Assembly (NCBI GenBank): GCA_005881895.1
Contig: VBCG01000151.1
Location: 1-48,984, forward strand
Reading direction: 5' to 3'
DNA from: Betaproteobacteria bacterium
GTDB lineage: Bacteria > Pseudomonadota > Gammaproteobacteria > Burkholderiales > Casimicrobiaceae
Length of the DNA: 48,984 bases
The position numbers and the translations under genes are program-made. The notes beneath the pieces were generated by a model. The model ran no database searches, was not told where the DNA came from, and saw nothing but the letters and a program-made list of their open reading frames with translations. Positions 17,489 through 26,009 of the stretch are shown here, in pieces (position 1 is the stretch's first letter; every line of letters begins with the position of its first letter).

Positions 17489-17515
17489 ATTATCAGCCGC
17501 GCCGCCGCCGGTCAA
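17489..17515 (-). promoter_or_regulatory. Predicted promoter of the gcv operon
   Basis: Minus strand TTGACC at 17510-17515 and GATAAT at 17489-17494, each 5/6 to the sigma70 consensus, with a short 15-base spacer, just upstream of the first glycine aptamer. Confidence 0.5.
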
Positions 17516-17536
17516 AATGCGCACGTCGACTCGCCG

Positions 17537-17863
17537 CTATTTCTTCAACGTGAGAATCCAAGCGACGAGCGCCTTGACGTCGGCATCGGGTGCGGTCGGG
17601 TTAGGCGGCATGGGAACCTGGCCCCATGCACCCGAGCCGCCCTCTTTGACCTTCTTCACGAGCTTCGCGGCCGCATCCTTGTCGTCCTTGTATTTCGCGG
17701 CGACTTCCAGGTACGCCGGTCCGATAAGTTTCTTATCGACGGCATGACACGCGGCGCACCCGTCTTTTTTCATCATGGCTTCCGCCGCGGCCGTATCAAG
17801 CGCGGCCTGCGCGTTGCCGATAGCGAGCAGCGCGGAGGCGAGTCCGGCGAATACGCGTTTCAT
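17537..17863 (-). CDS. Class I cytochrome c (c551/c552 type)
   Basis: 108 residues. Signal peptide MKRVFAGLASALLAIGNAQA targets it to the periplasm. Haem attachment motif CAACH with C36, C39 and H40; the axial methionine is M85 in GQVPMPPNP, and KALVAWILTLKK forms the last helix. The size and the GQVPMPPN pattern match small monohaem electron carriers such as c551/c552. It lies upstream of the gcv promoter on the same strand with its own start; its partners cannot be told from context. Confidence 0.93.
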   Translation of the reverse strand: MKRVFAGLASALLAIGNAQAALDTAAAEAMMKKDGCAACHAVDKKLIGPAYLEVAAKYKDDKDAAAKLVKKVKEGGSGAWGQVPMPPNPTAPDADVKALVAWILTLKK

Positions 17864-17887
17864 TGTTTATCCCCGACGAGTGAAGTT

Positions 17888-17963
17888 GGACCCCCGCGCT
17901 TGCGGCTACTCCGCTGCGCTGCCCTCAAGATGGGCGCACCCGCGCCTTGGCCCGGCGGCGCTC
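17888..17963 (-). repeat. Dispersed C-rich intergenic repeat, copy 2
   Basis: Begins GGACCCCCGCGCTTGCGGC and ends near CCCGGCGGCGCTCAC, matching copies 1 and 3. It fills most of the space between the DUF255 gene stop and the cytochrome c gene. Confidence 0.75.
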
Positions 17964-18019
17964 ACAAAGCCGTCGGATGGTACCCGAAAGGGCGCCGATC
18001 AAGCGAGCGTCACGGGCCT

Positions 18020-20062
18020 TCAGCGCCCGGCAACGAGCGCCCGCTCAACATCGGCGACTGACGCGATCGGCGGCAGGCAGGTCGTCCCTTTGCACACCCA
18101 TGCGACAGCGCCATGCTGCGGCTTGTTGCCCTTTACGAGCGCAGGGGGCGGCCAATCGACTGACGTCAGGTTGAACACGCGCACATTGGGCCGGTAGCGG
18201 CGCTCGAGCGTCTGCTGCCATGCGCGGGCTTCCTGCGCATCGCCGGCGAGCAGGACCGAAGTCGGCGGCGCCTCGAGGTCCTCCAACGCCGTCAACAGCG
18301 TCGAGTAGCCGGAAGGTGCCTCCGCGAGCGCGGGGGCGAACAGCCGCACCGTTCGTTCGGCCGCTTCCAGGTAGCGCGCCTCATTCGCGAGGTGACCGAG
18401 AACGATCAGCGCTTGCGCGGCGACGCCGTTGCCCGAGGGCGTCGCGCCGTCGCGTCCCGGCTTTGTACGATGAAAGAGCTTTTCGTGATCGTGGCTCGTG
18501 AACCAGAAGCCACCCTTCTTCCGGTCTTCGAAACGCGAGAGAAGCGCGTCGGCGAGCGCGCACGCGAGCTCGAAATCCTGGCGGCGAAACCACATTTGCA
18601 TCACCTCGATGACCGCCGTCAGCAAGTAAGCGTGGTCGTCGAGATAGGCATTGAGCGTCGCGAGACCGTCGCGTCGCGTCGCGTAAAGGCGTCCGTCGCG
18701 CCATGCGGATGCCGTCAACGCATCGAGCGCGGTGACCGCGAGATCGGCCCAGCGCGGCTCGTTCTGCGCGCGCGCTGCGCGCGCGAGCCCCGCGATCGCC
18801 AAAGCATTCCATGCCGTCAACACCTTGTCATCACGGCCCGGATGAACGCGTTTCTCGCGCGCCGCAAAGAGCGCTGTTTTGACGCCCGCCAGTCGTGTTT
18901 GCGCATCGGGGAGCGAAATCGACAATCGTTGCGCGACGCGCGCGAGCGGCTCGACGACGCGCAAATGCCATGCGTGTTGCTCGAAGTTCGGTGGCCCGTC
19001 GAGACCGAAGTAGAGCGCTGCGACCTCCCATTCGCCCGGCGACAGCAGCGCGCGAACTTCATCGGGCGTCCATACATAAAACTTTCCCTCTTCGCCTTCG
19101 CTGTCGGCGTCGAGGCTCGACCAGAACGCGCCATCCGGCGCGCGCATCTCGCGTACGAGCCAGCCGACGATGGCGCGTGCAACGTCGCCGAACGCCGGCT
19201 CGCCCGTTGCGCGTCCCAGATCGGCGTAGAGCGCGATGAGCGGCCCGTTGTCGTAGAGCATCTTCTCGAAATGTGGAATCGTCCATTCGGCGTCAACGCT
19301 GTAGCGGCAGAAACCACCGCCGAGATGATCATCGATGCCGCCCTCGGCCATCCGCGCGAGCGTCGTGCGAACGATCGTCAACGCTTCCGAATCGTTCGCC
19401 ATACCGAATGCCCGCAGGCAGAACTCGAGCTCGGCCGGATGCGGGAATTTGGGCGCAGCGCCGAAGCCGCCGTTAACGGGGTCGAAGCTGCGCTTCAATT
19501 CGGCGAGCGCAATTCCAGGCGAGCGTCCGGGCAATGGAGCGCCGGCGGGCTGCGTGGGCTCGAGCGATGCCATCGCTTCGGCGAGACGGCGGCTTTGCTC
19601 GGCGATCGCGCTTCCCTTTTCGCGATATGCCCCGGCAATCTGCGGCAGGATATCGACGAAGCCGGGAAGGCCGTAGCGACCGATCTTCGGGAAATACGTT
19701 CCGGCAAAGAACGGCTCACCGGACGGCGTCAGGAACATGGTCAGCGGCCAGCCGCCGGTGCGCCGCGTGAGCAGCGCGTGCGCGGTCTGATAGATCTGAT
19801 CGAGATCGGGGCGCTCTTCGCGATCAACCTTGATATTGACGAAGCGCTCGTTCATCGCCCGCGCGACGGCGGGATCCTCGAAAGACTCGTGCGCCATCAC
19901 GTGACACCAGTGGCATGCAGAGTAGCCGATCGACAGTAGGATCGGCTTGTTTTCGGTGTGCGCGCGTTCTAGCGCTTCCTCGCCCCACGGATACCATTCC
20001 ACCGGGTTGTCCGCATGCTGACGGAGATACGGCGACGTCGCGGAGGCGAGGCGGTTGGGCAT
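18020..20062 (-). CDS. Thioredoxin-domain protein of the DUF255/YyaL (SPATA20-like) family
   Basis: 680 residues from ATG 20062. N-terminal thioredoxin-like domain starting [19 protein letters not shown] and [13 protein letters not shown], with a CxxC motif at C50-HW-C53 ([14 protein letters not shown]) and [13 protein letters not shown]. The rest forms an alpha/alpha toroid like glycosidase folds ([29 protein letters not shown]). Length and architecture match bacterial YyaL and animal SPATA20. The function is unknown; a redox or sugar-related role is only inferred from folds. The first eight codons of the longer frame overlap a possible promoter and were dropped. Confidence 0.92.
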   Translation of the reverse strand: MPNRLASATSPYLRQHADNPVEWYPWGEEALERAHTENKPILLSIGYSACHWCHVMAHESFEDPAVARAMNERFVNIKVDREERPDLDQIYQTAHALLTRRTGGWPLTMFLTPSGEPFFAGTYFPKIGRYGLPGFVDILPQIAGAYREKGSAIAEQSRRLAEAMASLEPTQPAGAPLPGRSPGIALAELKRSFDPVNGGFGAAPKFPHPAELEFCLRAFGMANDSEALTIVRTTLARMAEGGIDDHLGGGFCRYSVDAEWTIPHFEKMLYDNGPLIALYADLGRATGEPAFGDVARAIVGWLVREMRAPDGAFWSSLDADSEGEEGKFYVWTPDEVRALLSPGEWEVAALYFGLDGPPNFEQHAWHLRVVEPLARVAQRLSISLPDAQTRLAGVKTALFAAREKRVHPGRDDKVLTAWNALAIAGLARAARAQNEPRWADLAVTALDALTASAWRDGRLYATRRDGLATLNAYLDDHAYLLTAVIEVMQMWFRRQDFELACALADALLSRFEDRKKGGFWFTSHDHEKLFHRTKPGRDGATPSGNGVAAQALIVLGHLANEARYLEAAERTVRLFAPALAEAPSGYSTLLTALEDLEAPPTSVLLAGDAQEARAWQQTLERRYRPNVRVFNLTSVDWPPPALVKGNKPQHGAVAWVCKGTTCLPPIASVADVERALVAGR

Positions 20063-20171
20063 GACGAAATCATATACCGCTCGCATGCCACGCGATGCGC
20101 AACTACGCGTGATCTAACGCGCGGCTCAGCGTTCACCTGGCCACACAGTGTGCATGGGCGCGCTACTGAGC

Positions 20172-20188
20172 GGCTCGCGGAGCGAGCC
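20172..20188. repeat. Short perfect inverted repeat
   Basis: GGCTCGC GGA GCGAGCC, a seven-base stem with a three-base loop, just after the stop of the 542-residue protein gene. No T-tract follows on either strand, so it is not a standard intrinsic terminator, but it could stabilise a 3' end. Confidence 0.5.
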
Positions 20189-20207
20189 ACGATCAGCGCG
20201 TTTCAGC

Positions 20208-21836
20208 CTATACGTCTTCAAACGCCACCCGCTCAAAATCCGCGCCGCGTTGAACCAGCCGTGTCAGACGAAACTTGCGTTCGTGGCCGCCGTCGGTCGA
20301 ACGCAACACGCGCCCGGGCGTGAAGGCGCGCGGTTGCATGATCAGCGTCGCACGATCTTCCGGCGCTTCCGCCAACAGGATCGCCGGCAATGGCGACTCT
20401 TCGGCCATCGAAGTCGAGACCGGCCGCATGGTCAGCGCATGAGGGGCGCCCGGCCAAAGCTTGAGTGCAAGCGCCAACTCGCCCTGCAATCCGCGCGCGA
20501 CCCGCGAGGCGAAACCGAGGCGCGTGCGCTCGCCGTCACGCATGATGATCAACTGCTCGACTGACCAGCGATAGTGACCGTCATCTTCGCGGGTGAGCGA
20601 CGCGTCGCGCCATTCGTACCGGCCGCGCCACGGCTCCCACGGCCACTCGTGCTCGGCTTCTTCCTTGTAACGGTCGTAGTGAGTGAGCGCCGCGAGCGAC
20701 TTCAGGTGCTGTTGCGCGCCGTGAAATGAGCGCTCCATTTTGTCCTCGCGCTCGAACGTCCGGCCGCCGACCCGAAAAAACGCGCAGAAGAGTCCTCCGT
20801 TCGCAAGCTCCAGCGGCACATCGACATCGTCCGTTGCCACGAGGCCCACGCGGCACCAGTGAGCTTCTAGATGCGTGAGGAGAGCGACACATTGTTCGAC
20901 GGAAACGTCCTGACCCAATTGCAATTCGCCGGGATTCGCCCCCGTCGACAATCGTCGTAACCGTCCCCGCACACTGGTTGCAACCTTGCCGGGGTAACCG
21001 AAACGCAGCGCCGGCGATGCGTCTTTAGGCGCGACGAGCGCGAGCGTTGCGCCAGTGGAGCTATCGAGATCGATCAAAACGACGGGACCTTCGGTTTCGC
21101 GTTGCTGCGCATACGGAAACAGCTTGCGCGCCCATTGCCCGAGCCACCGATCGGCGAGCTCGATCTGGCGGACGCTCATCGAGCACGGATCGGCCAGCCC
21201 CAACAACAACGCGTGGCTGAACGTCGAATAACACGACGTCCCTACGCCGAGAGGCATTTGCTCGTCGGTCACCGCCGTTACAGCGCAGTCGAGCATCTCC
21301 GCCAATCGATAGTACGCATGTAGCTCATGCCATACCGATACCGGCGGTGCGCGTCTCGCCAGTCCATGAACGAGCACCAGCTGCTTGCCGACGTAGAGTC
21401 CGCGCTGCAGGATCTTCGCCTTCACGCCTTGCAGTTCAGCGTCACCCTCGATCAGCGGTTTCAGGCACGTGGAATACTGCTCCCAGAGTGCTTGCCATAA
21501 CGCGATGGATTGATCGATCGCCTCTGTTTCACGCTCGCCCTCAGGTTGGGGCTTGCCCGCAAATCGGCGCGCAAGCTCCGTATGCAAATGGCTGACTTGT
21601 TCGCGCAGAATCTCGGCGATCTTCGCGCGTTCGCGCGCCGGAAACTCTGCCGCGGCGAGCGCGCGCAGCTGACCCACCATCGCTTCATTCGCTTGGCCGA
21701 CCGGCATGAACGAGAGTGTCTTGGCCCATTTGCCGGCTGTCTCTGCGTCTGAAAAGACCAATCGCGGCGTCGCGGACGGCGTTCGCAGCGGCGGCGGCGG
21801 TGCGCTTACGGCGTTCTGGAGCGTCGTATCGGTCAT
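20208..21836 (-). CDS. Uncharacterised 542-residue protein
   Basis: I do not recognise the family with confidence. No signal peptide or membrane segment; a soluble cytosolic protein is likely. It opens with a P/A-rich tail and then FSDAETAGKWAKTLSFMPVGQANEAMV; the middle is helical with many W and Y residues (WQALWEQYSTCLKPLIEG, WHELHAYYRLAEMLDCAV). The C-terminal third (from about 420) looks beta-rich, ending PGRVLRSTDGGHERKFRLTR and VAFEDV; a PilZ-like barrel is possible but not shown by a clear RxxxR plus (D/N)xSxxG motif. It starts four bases after the HIT gene stop, so the two are probably co-transcribed. The start has no competitor nearby. Confidence 0.8.
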   Translation of the reverse strand: MTDTTLQNAVSAPPPPLRTPSATPRLVFSDAETAGKWAKTLSFMPVGQANEAMVGQLRALAAAEFPARERAKIAEILREQVSHLHTELARRFAGKPQPEGERETEAIDQSIALWQALWEQYSTCLKPLIEGDAELQGVKAKILQRGLYVGKQLVLVHGLARRAPPVSVWHELHAYYRLAEMLDCAVTAVTDEQMPLGVGTSCYSTFSHALLLGLADPCSMSVRQIELADRWLGQWARKLFPYAQQRETEGPVVLIDLDSSTGATLALVAPKDASPALRFGYPGKVATSVRGRLRRLSTGANPGELQLGQDVSVEQCVALLTHLEAHWCRVGLVATDDVDVPLELANGGLFCAFFRVGGRTFEREDKMERSFHGAQQHLKSLAALTHYDRYKEEAEHEWPWEPWRGRYEWRDASLTREDDGHYRWSVEQLIIMRDGERTRLGFASRVARGLQGELALALKLWPGAPHALTMRPVSTSMAEESPLPAILLAEAPEDRATLIMQPRAFTPGRVLRSTDGGHERKFRLTRLVQRGADFERVAFEDV

Positions 21837-21840
21837 AGCA

Positions 21841-22251
21841 TCAACCTCTGGCGAGCCGGGCAGCGAGCTGCTCGGCGAAATTCGGCGGAAGCGTAGGTTC
21901 GGCCGAACGACGCTTCGGCGCGCCCCAGACCGGATTCGGAAAATGCGAGTCGTTCTCGAAACGCGGGATGACGTGCCAATGCAAGTGGGGCACGACGTTG
22001 CCTAAACTGGCCAGGTTCATCTTGTGCGGCGAAAAAAGTTCCCGGAGCGCAGCCTCGACGGCGAATACGATGCGCATCAAATGATTGCGGTCCGTCGTCG
22101 CGAGATCGGTCATTTCGCGCACGTGCGTGTTCCAGATCACCCGACAGAAGCCGGCGAACGGCTCGTCGGTGATTACGACACGGCAGCGTCCGTCGTCGTA
22201 CACCTTGAGGCCCCCATCGCCGCTGCAAAACACACAGGTCGAGTCCATCAT
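21841..22251 (-). CDS. HIT family hydrolase/nucleotide-binding protein
   Basis: 136 residues. Histidine triad visible as HLHWHVIPR with H89, H91 and H93; upstream FCRVIWNTHVREMTDL and MNLASLGNVVPHLH are typical of proteobacterial HIT proteins (Hint/Fhit relatives) that cleave nucleoside phosphoramidates or dinucleotides. C6 and C9 at the N-terminus (CVFC) are a possible metal site. Two adjacent ATGs (22251, 22248) are possible starts; the far longer open frame upstream covers repeats and is not coding. It precedes the 542-residue gene by four bases. Confidence 0.92.
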   Translation of the reverse strand: MMDSTCVFCSGDGGLKVYDDGRCRVVITDEPFAGFCRVIWNTHVREMTDLATTDRNHLMRIVFAVEAALRELFSPHKMNLASLGNVVPHLHWHVIPRFENDSHFPNPVWGAPKRRSAEPTLPPNFAEQLAARLARG

Positions 22252-22381
22252 CGGCAGTCGAGGCATAGACCGACCGACCGCCAACCTGCCGTCAGTGGGC
22301 ACTGTCCGGCGCCCCCGCGCCAGCGGCAACGATGCAGGGACGCCTCCAGACCCCTTTGAGCAAGGAACGCGCCAGTTAAAA

Positions 22382-22466
22382 GGACCCCCACGCTTGCGGC
22401 TTCGCCGCTGCGCTGCCCCCGGAGGGGGCGCAATTCCCGCCTTGGAGCGGTCCTTCGGCGGGAATG
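22382..22466 (-). repeat. Dispersed C-rich intergenic repeat, copy 3
   Basis: Begins GGACCCCCACGCTTGCGGC, then TTCGCCGCTGCGCTGCCCCC, GGAGGGGGCGCAATTCCCGC and an imperfect palindrome CCGCCTTGGAGCGGTCCTTC ending near GGCGGGAATG. It is the clearest of the three copies. Confidence 0.8.
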
Positions 22467-22487
22467 ACCCGCGCTTGCGGCCGTGGC

Positions 22488-22605
22488 GGGAGCAGCCGGC
22501 GAGGGGCCCCGCGTAGCGGGGATCGACGGCAAATGCGAGTCTCGGCGCGAGCAGCTGGCGAGGGGCCCCACGGAGCGGGGATCGACAGCAATTGTGAGTC
22601 GCCGC
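22488..22605. repeat. Two-unit tandem repeat, 59-base period
   Basis: Units at 22488-22546 and 22547-22605 share GAGCAGCTGGCGAGGGGCCC-like sequence, a small palindrome (CCCCGCGTAGCGGGG in unit 1, CCCCACGGAGCGGGG in unit 2), then ATCGAC. They differ at several positions, so the duplication is not fresh. Confidence 0.75.
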
Positions 22606-22957
22606 ACGAGGCCGACACGATAGTGTTGGCGTTGGCACGATGGTTCAAAGACGCCGAGGTCACACACGGCCGACTGTTGCTGCTGTGATCCTTTCGCAGG
22701 TCCAACGAGGCCGCCGCTGCGCTGCCCAATGCAGAATATTCCGCCGACCCCGTGCCGATTCCTCCCCGGCGCAGCAGCGCGCGAACAACTATCTTGCATC
22801 CATGAACACGACGCACCGCGAAACCTCCCGGCCGGCAGTGGTTGATTGCCGGGACCGCCGCGGACAGCTTGCCTCCGCCCGCGAAGGCGTGCCCGATGGC
22901 CGCCGTCGCGGGATTTTTTCCCGGCATCGCGTCGGACACACTGCAAAGGAGTTGACG

Positions 22958-23236
22958 ATGGAACCCGTCTTGAATCCGCTGCTTTTCGATGATTGCGAAC
23001 GGCTCACGCCGTCGTCGGCGGAACGCAAGGAAACGCGTGAGACGCGGACCCACAAGCGGTCGCATGCGGCCGAGTACATCGCGGCGCTGTATATCGCGCT
23101 TCTCGTATGCACGCCATGGCTCGTTCGCGATGCATCGTTTTTCCGGCCGCCTTCCACCGGCATCGAAATCCATTTGAGCGCCGCCCCGCTGCATGTGGAC
23201 GCGCTGACGCACTCGGCGCCAACGCCCGCTCGCTGA
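22958..23236 (+). CDS. Small hypothetical protein with one membrane segment
   Basis: 92 residues: MEPVLNPLLFDDCERLTPSS, a charged stretch (KETRETRTHKRSH), one hydrophobic helix (AAEYIAALYIALLVCTPWLV) and a P/H-rich tail. AAGGAG sits seven bases before ATG 22958, a good ribosome site, which is the main evidence that it is real. I recognise no family. It lies between the repeats and the oppositely oriented acetyltransferase gene; the two genes converge. Confidence 0.45.
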   Translation: MEPVLNPLLFDDCERLTPSSAERKETRETRTHKRSHAAEYIAALYIALLVCTPWLVRDASFFRPPSTGIEIHLSAAPLHVDALTHSAPTPAR

Positions 23237-23276
23237 ATCCGAACGCGAGCACGCGCTCTTTCCCGCGCCGGCTCGA

Positions 23277-23789
23277 TCAACGCTTGTCGATCATCGGCGG
23301 TCGCCAGCTCGCGACCGCCGCGCCGGGTGCGCGCAGCATGCGAATCATCCGCAACGCGTTTTCCTGACCGCGATAATAGCCGGGCAGACGCAGCGTTTCG
23401 ACGAATCCCGCGCTTCGATAGAGTCTGCGCGCCGCAGTGTTGCCTGCGCGAAGCTCGACATGGATCGATGACATGCCGGCGACTGTCGCAGAATCCATGA
23501 GCCATGCAATCAAGCGCCGCGCAATACCGCGCCTCTGATACGTAGGGGACACCGCCAGCAAGGTCAGGTGCGCACGCTCGTCGCCAAACGTCATCACGGC
23601 GAACCCGATCACATCCGCGCCGTCGCGCGCGACGAGCGCCACCGTTTCGGGATCGGCAATCAGCCGCGCGAGACGGTCCGAACGGTATTCCCAACCCAGA
23701 CCTGCTTCAATCAGGTCGCGCGACATCAGCGCCAGCGTAAGCGCATCGCTGCGGCGCGCGAATCCCAACACGATGCTTCGCGGGTCCAT
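23277..23789 (-). CDS. GNAT acetyltransferase, RimI-like
   Basis: 170 residues from ATG 23789. GNAT fold with acetyl-CoA motif A in LTLLAVSPTYQRRGIARRLI and motif B in IHVELRAGNTAARRLYRSAG followed by FVETLRLPGYY. The pattern LRAGNTAARRLYRSAGF resembles RimI (ribosomal S18 alanine acetyltransferase), but the N-terminal part differs from short RimI proteins and the gene is not linked to tsaB, so the substrate is open. The longer frame would overlap the zinc-finger gene upstream; the chosen start leaves a 20-base gap. Confidence 0.85.
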   Translation of the reverse strand: MDPRSIVLGFARRSDALTLALMSRDLIEAGLGWEYRSDRLARLIADPETVALVARDGADVIGFAVMTFGDERAHLTLLAVSPTYQRRGIARRLIAWLMDSATVAGMSSIHVELRAGNTAARRLYRSAGFVETLRLPGYYRGQENALRMIRMLRAPGAAVASWRPPMIDKR

Positions 23790-23809
23790 GACCGATTGTG
23801 CCACGGCAA

Positions 23810-24139
23810 TCAGCGGCCGGTAAGGCGGCTCAACAATCTTCTGAGCGGCGAACGCCGTTTCGGCAGCGAGCCGGGCATCGGATCGAAGTAGCGGTGATGG
23901 ACGTAACACCAGCCCCATGTATCGCCGCGCTCGAACGATGCGATCATCGGATGGGCGGTCGTGTTGAAATGTTGCAACGCGTGGGCGTGTTGCGAGTCTT
24001 CACAACAGCCCACGTGGCCGCAGGTCAGACAGACGCGAAGTTGGGTCCACGTCGAACCGATCGCGATGCATTCCTCGCAGCCGTCGGTGCGCGCCGCGAC
24101 GTCGCGAATTTCCGCGAAATGTTCGCACTGCTGCGTCAT
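23810..24139 (-). CDS. UBP-type zinc finger protein
   Basis: 109 residues. A single ZnF-UBP domain: C5 and H7, C21 and C24 (DGCEEC), C37 and C40 (CLTCGHVGCCED), C45, and H51/H57/H63 (HAHALQHFNTTAHP), then the GDTWGWCYVHHRYFD strand. In eukaryotes the domain binds ubiquitin C-termini; in bacteria its role is unknown. A basic C-terminal tail (KRRSPLRRLLSRLTGR) may contact membrane or nucleic acid. It is probably co-transcribed with the acetyltransferase gene just downstream. Confidence 0.9.
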   Translation of the reverse strand: MTQQCEHFAEIRDVAARTDGCEECIAIGSTWTQLRVCLTCGHVGCCEDSQHAHALQHFNTTAHPMIASFERGDTWGWCYVHHRYFDPMPGSLPKRRSPLRRLLSRLTGR

Positions 24140-24250
24140 TTCAAGTCATTGTAGACGACGCGTCGGCGAGCACGGCACGCGTGCAGTACAAGCACCGGAT
24201 GGCACAATCGCAGCTTCCTCGATCGACAATAGAAGCGACAAGGCTGAACC

Positions 24251-25492
24251 ATGAATTCCACCCATGTCACCGCGCAACAAGTGCCGGGCGAAGTGGAATC
24301 GGCGAACGCCTGGCTGCGTTTGGTGGTGACACTAACGCTGTCGACGATCGGCGGTGTCGGCATGTGGGCGGTAGTGGTTGCGCTTCCGGCCGTGCAAACG
24401 GAGTTTGGCGTCGCCCGCGGCGCTGCGTCGCTGCCCTATACGCTGACGATGGTGTCCTTCGGCCTGTGCAGCATCGTGATGGGTCGATTATCGGATCGCT
24501 TCGGCATCATCGTGCCGATCGTGATCGGAGCAATCGCGCTCGGGTTTGGCTACGCTGCTGCCGCATTTGCCGTCAGTTTGTGGCAGTACACGCTCGCACA
24601 AGGCGTGCTGATCGGCGCCGGAAGCTCGGCCACGTTCGCGCCTTTGCTTGCGCACACCTCGTTGTGGTTCGATCGGCGGCGCGGTATCGCGGTCGCGGTC
24701 TTCGCGAGCGGAAATTATCTCGCGGGTACGCTGTGGCCGCCCGTCGTCCAGCACTTCATCGAAACGGTGGGCTGGCGCGACACCTATTTCGGCATCGGCC
24801 TGTTCTGTCTCGCTTCGATGCTGCCGCTCGCGTTATTCCTGCGCAGGCCTCCGCCCGTCGCCTTGCACGAAGCAAAGCATGCCGCGACGCTGCCGCACGC
24901 GATGCATGCGCTAGGACTCTCGAACCGCGCGCTGCAGACATTGCTGGTGATAGCAGGTTTATCGTGCTGCGTCGCGATGTCGATGCCGCAGGTTCATCTC
25001 GTCGCTTACTGCAGCGATCTTGGCTACGGGCCCGCGCGTGGCGCGCAGATGCTGTCGTTGATGCTCGCGTGCGGCATCATCAGCCGACTGACCTTCGGTT
25101 TCATTTGCGACCGCGTCGGCGGCCTTCGCACATTGCTGCTCGGCTCGGGTTTGCAAGGCTTGGCGCTGTTGCTCTTCCTCCCTTTTAACGGGCTCGTCTC
25201 GCTCTATGTGATCTCGGCGCTGTTCGGTCTGTTTCAAGGCGGCATCGTGCCGTCGTACGCGATCATCGTTCGCGAGTTCTTCTCTCCCTCGGAGGCCGGA
25301 ACGCGCGTCGGCATCGTCATCACCGCGACGCTGTTCGGCATGGCGCTCGGCGGCTGGATGTCGGGCGTGATCTACGACCTGACGGGTTCCTATCGCGCGG
25401 CATTCCTAAACGGGATCGGCTGGAATCTGCTGAACCTTTCGATCGCGCTCTTCCTCCTCCGCCGATCGATCGCGGAGCCGGCGCCCGCGTAA
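24251..25492 (+). CDS. MFS transporter, OFA/monocarboxylate-like
   Basis: 413 residues with twelve predicted membrane helices. The major-facilitator loop motif between helices 2 and 3 is visible as GRLSDRFG, repeated in the second half as GFICDRVGG. The WFDRRRGIAVAVFASGNYLAG segment and QGVLIGAGSSATFAPLLA resemble the monocarboxylate/oxalate-formate porter group, so a carboxylate substrate is likely but not proved. It is a single gene on the plus strand with no obvious catabolic neighbour. Confidence 0.9.
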   Translation: MNSTHVTAQQVPGEVESANAWLRLVVTLTLSTIGGVGMWAVVVALPAVQTEFGVARGAASLPYTLTMVSFGLCSIVMGRLSDRFGIIVPIVIGAIALGFGYAAAAFAVSLWQYTLAQGVLIGAGSSATFAPLLAHTSLWFDRRRGIAVAVFASGNYLAGTLWPPVVQHFIETVGWRDTYFGIGLFCLASMLPLALFLRRPPPVALHEAKHAATLPHAMHALGLSNRALQTLLVIAGLSCCVAMSMPQVHLVAYCSDLGYGPARGAQMLSLMLACGIISRLTFGFICDRVGGLRTLLLGSGLQGLALLLFLPFNGLVSLYVISALFGLFQGGIVPSYAIIVREFFSPSEAGTRVGIVITATLFGMALGGWMSGVIYDLTGSYRAAFLNGIGWNLLNLSIALFLLRRSIAEPAPA

Positions 25493-25640
25493 AGCGGCGG
25501 ATTGGCGTCCGTCCTACGTATCGATGGGACTTGGACCGACTGCGGCGACGCGCCGCACGGGAGAGACTTCAAGGATCGCGTCCCGACGCAACCCGCGATT
25601 CAGACGCCATCGATTCCCTGGAAGCCCTGCGGAGAGTCAT

Positions 25641-25814
25641 ATGGATCACGACAGCTTGATACTTGCCATCGAATTGTGTGCGCTATTCGTCTTTGGTGGT
25701 CTCGGTCTGTGGCGCATGTACCAAAAGCAGCAGATGTCGGAGCACGCATCCGATGCGCCTTCGTACGATATGCGCCGCGATGGGGAGCGCCTCAGCTCGC
25801 AACGAGGAGACTAG
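25641..25814 (+). CDS. Tiny single-span membrane protein
   Basis: 57 residues: a short acidic start (MDHDS), one hydrophobic helix (LILAIELCALFVFGGLGLW), then a charged cytosolic tail (RMYQKQQMSEHASDAPSYDM). GGAGAG lies a few bases before ATG 25641. No family recognised. It ends three bases before the ChaB gene start, so the two are probably one translational unit. Confidence 0.6.
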   Translation: MDHDSLILAIELCALFVFGGLGLWRMYQKQQMSEHASDAPSYDMRRDGERLSSQRGD

Positions 25815-25817
25815 GCG

Positions 25818-26009
25818 ATGCCCTACAAAGATATTTCCGATCTGCCCCAAGCCCAAGTCGATCAGTACGATCGCCATCAGAAAGAGGCGTTTCTCAAGGC
25901 GTTCAATAATGCCTATGAGCAGTATGGGCATGATGAGAGCCGCGCATTCGCCGTCGCTCATCACGCGGCCAAACAGGCCGGCAAGAAGGAAGGCGCCGCG
26001 TCGCCCTGA
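25818..26009 (+). CDS. ChaB family protein
   Basis: 63 residues matching the ChaB family (named as a regulator of the ChaA cation exchanger): MPYKDISDLPQAQVDQYDRH, KEAFLKAFNNAYEQY and FAVAHHAAKQAG are the expected conserved blocks. Strong ribosome site GAGGAG upstream of ATG 25818. No ChaA homologue is present in the window; the partner here is the tiny membrane protein in front of it. Confidence 0.85.
   Translation: MPYKDISDLPQAQVDQYDRHQKEAFLKAFNNAYEQYGHDESRAFAVAHHAAKQAGKKEGAASP

Larger units (their letters stand above)
22252..22957. other. Repeat-rich region without a recognised gene
   Basis: About 700 bases between the HIT gene and the small plus-strand gene at 22958. It holds dispersed repeat copy 3 and a two-unit tandem repeat, both listed separately. 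Open frames crossing it in several directions look like GC-driven artefacts. The promoter of the HIT operon should lie near 22252-22380 but no clear hexamers were seen. Confidence 0.6.

Noticed and set aside
18392-19939. 515-codon plus-strand frame opposite the DUF255 gene
   Set aside because: No recognisable domain, no ribosome site, and fully covered by a conserved gene on the other strand.
20172-20188. Inverted repeat as an intrinsic terminator
   Set aside because: No T-tract follows the stem on either strand; kept only as a repeat.
22488-22605. CRISPR-like array
   Set aside because: Only two units, and the whole 59-base unit is similar, so there are no distinct spacers.
22376-23694. Long minus-strand frames over the repeat region and small gene
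   Set aside because: Low-complexity translation through repeats; no conserved blocks.
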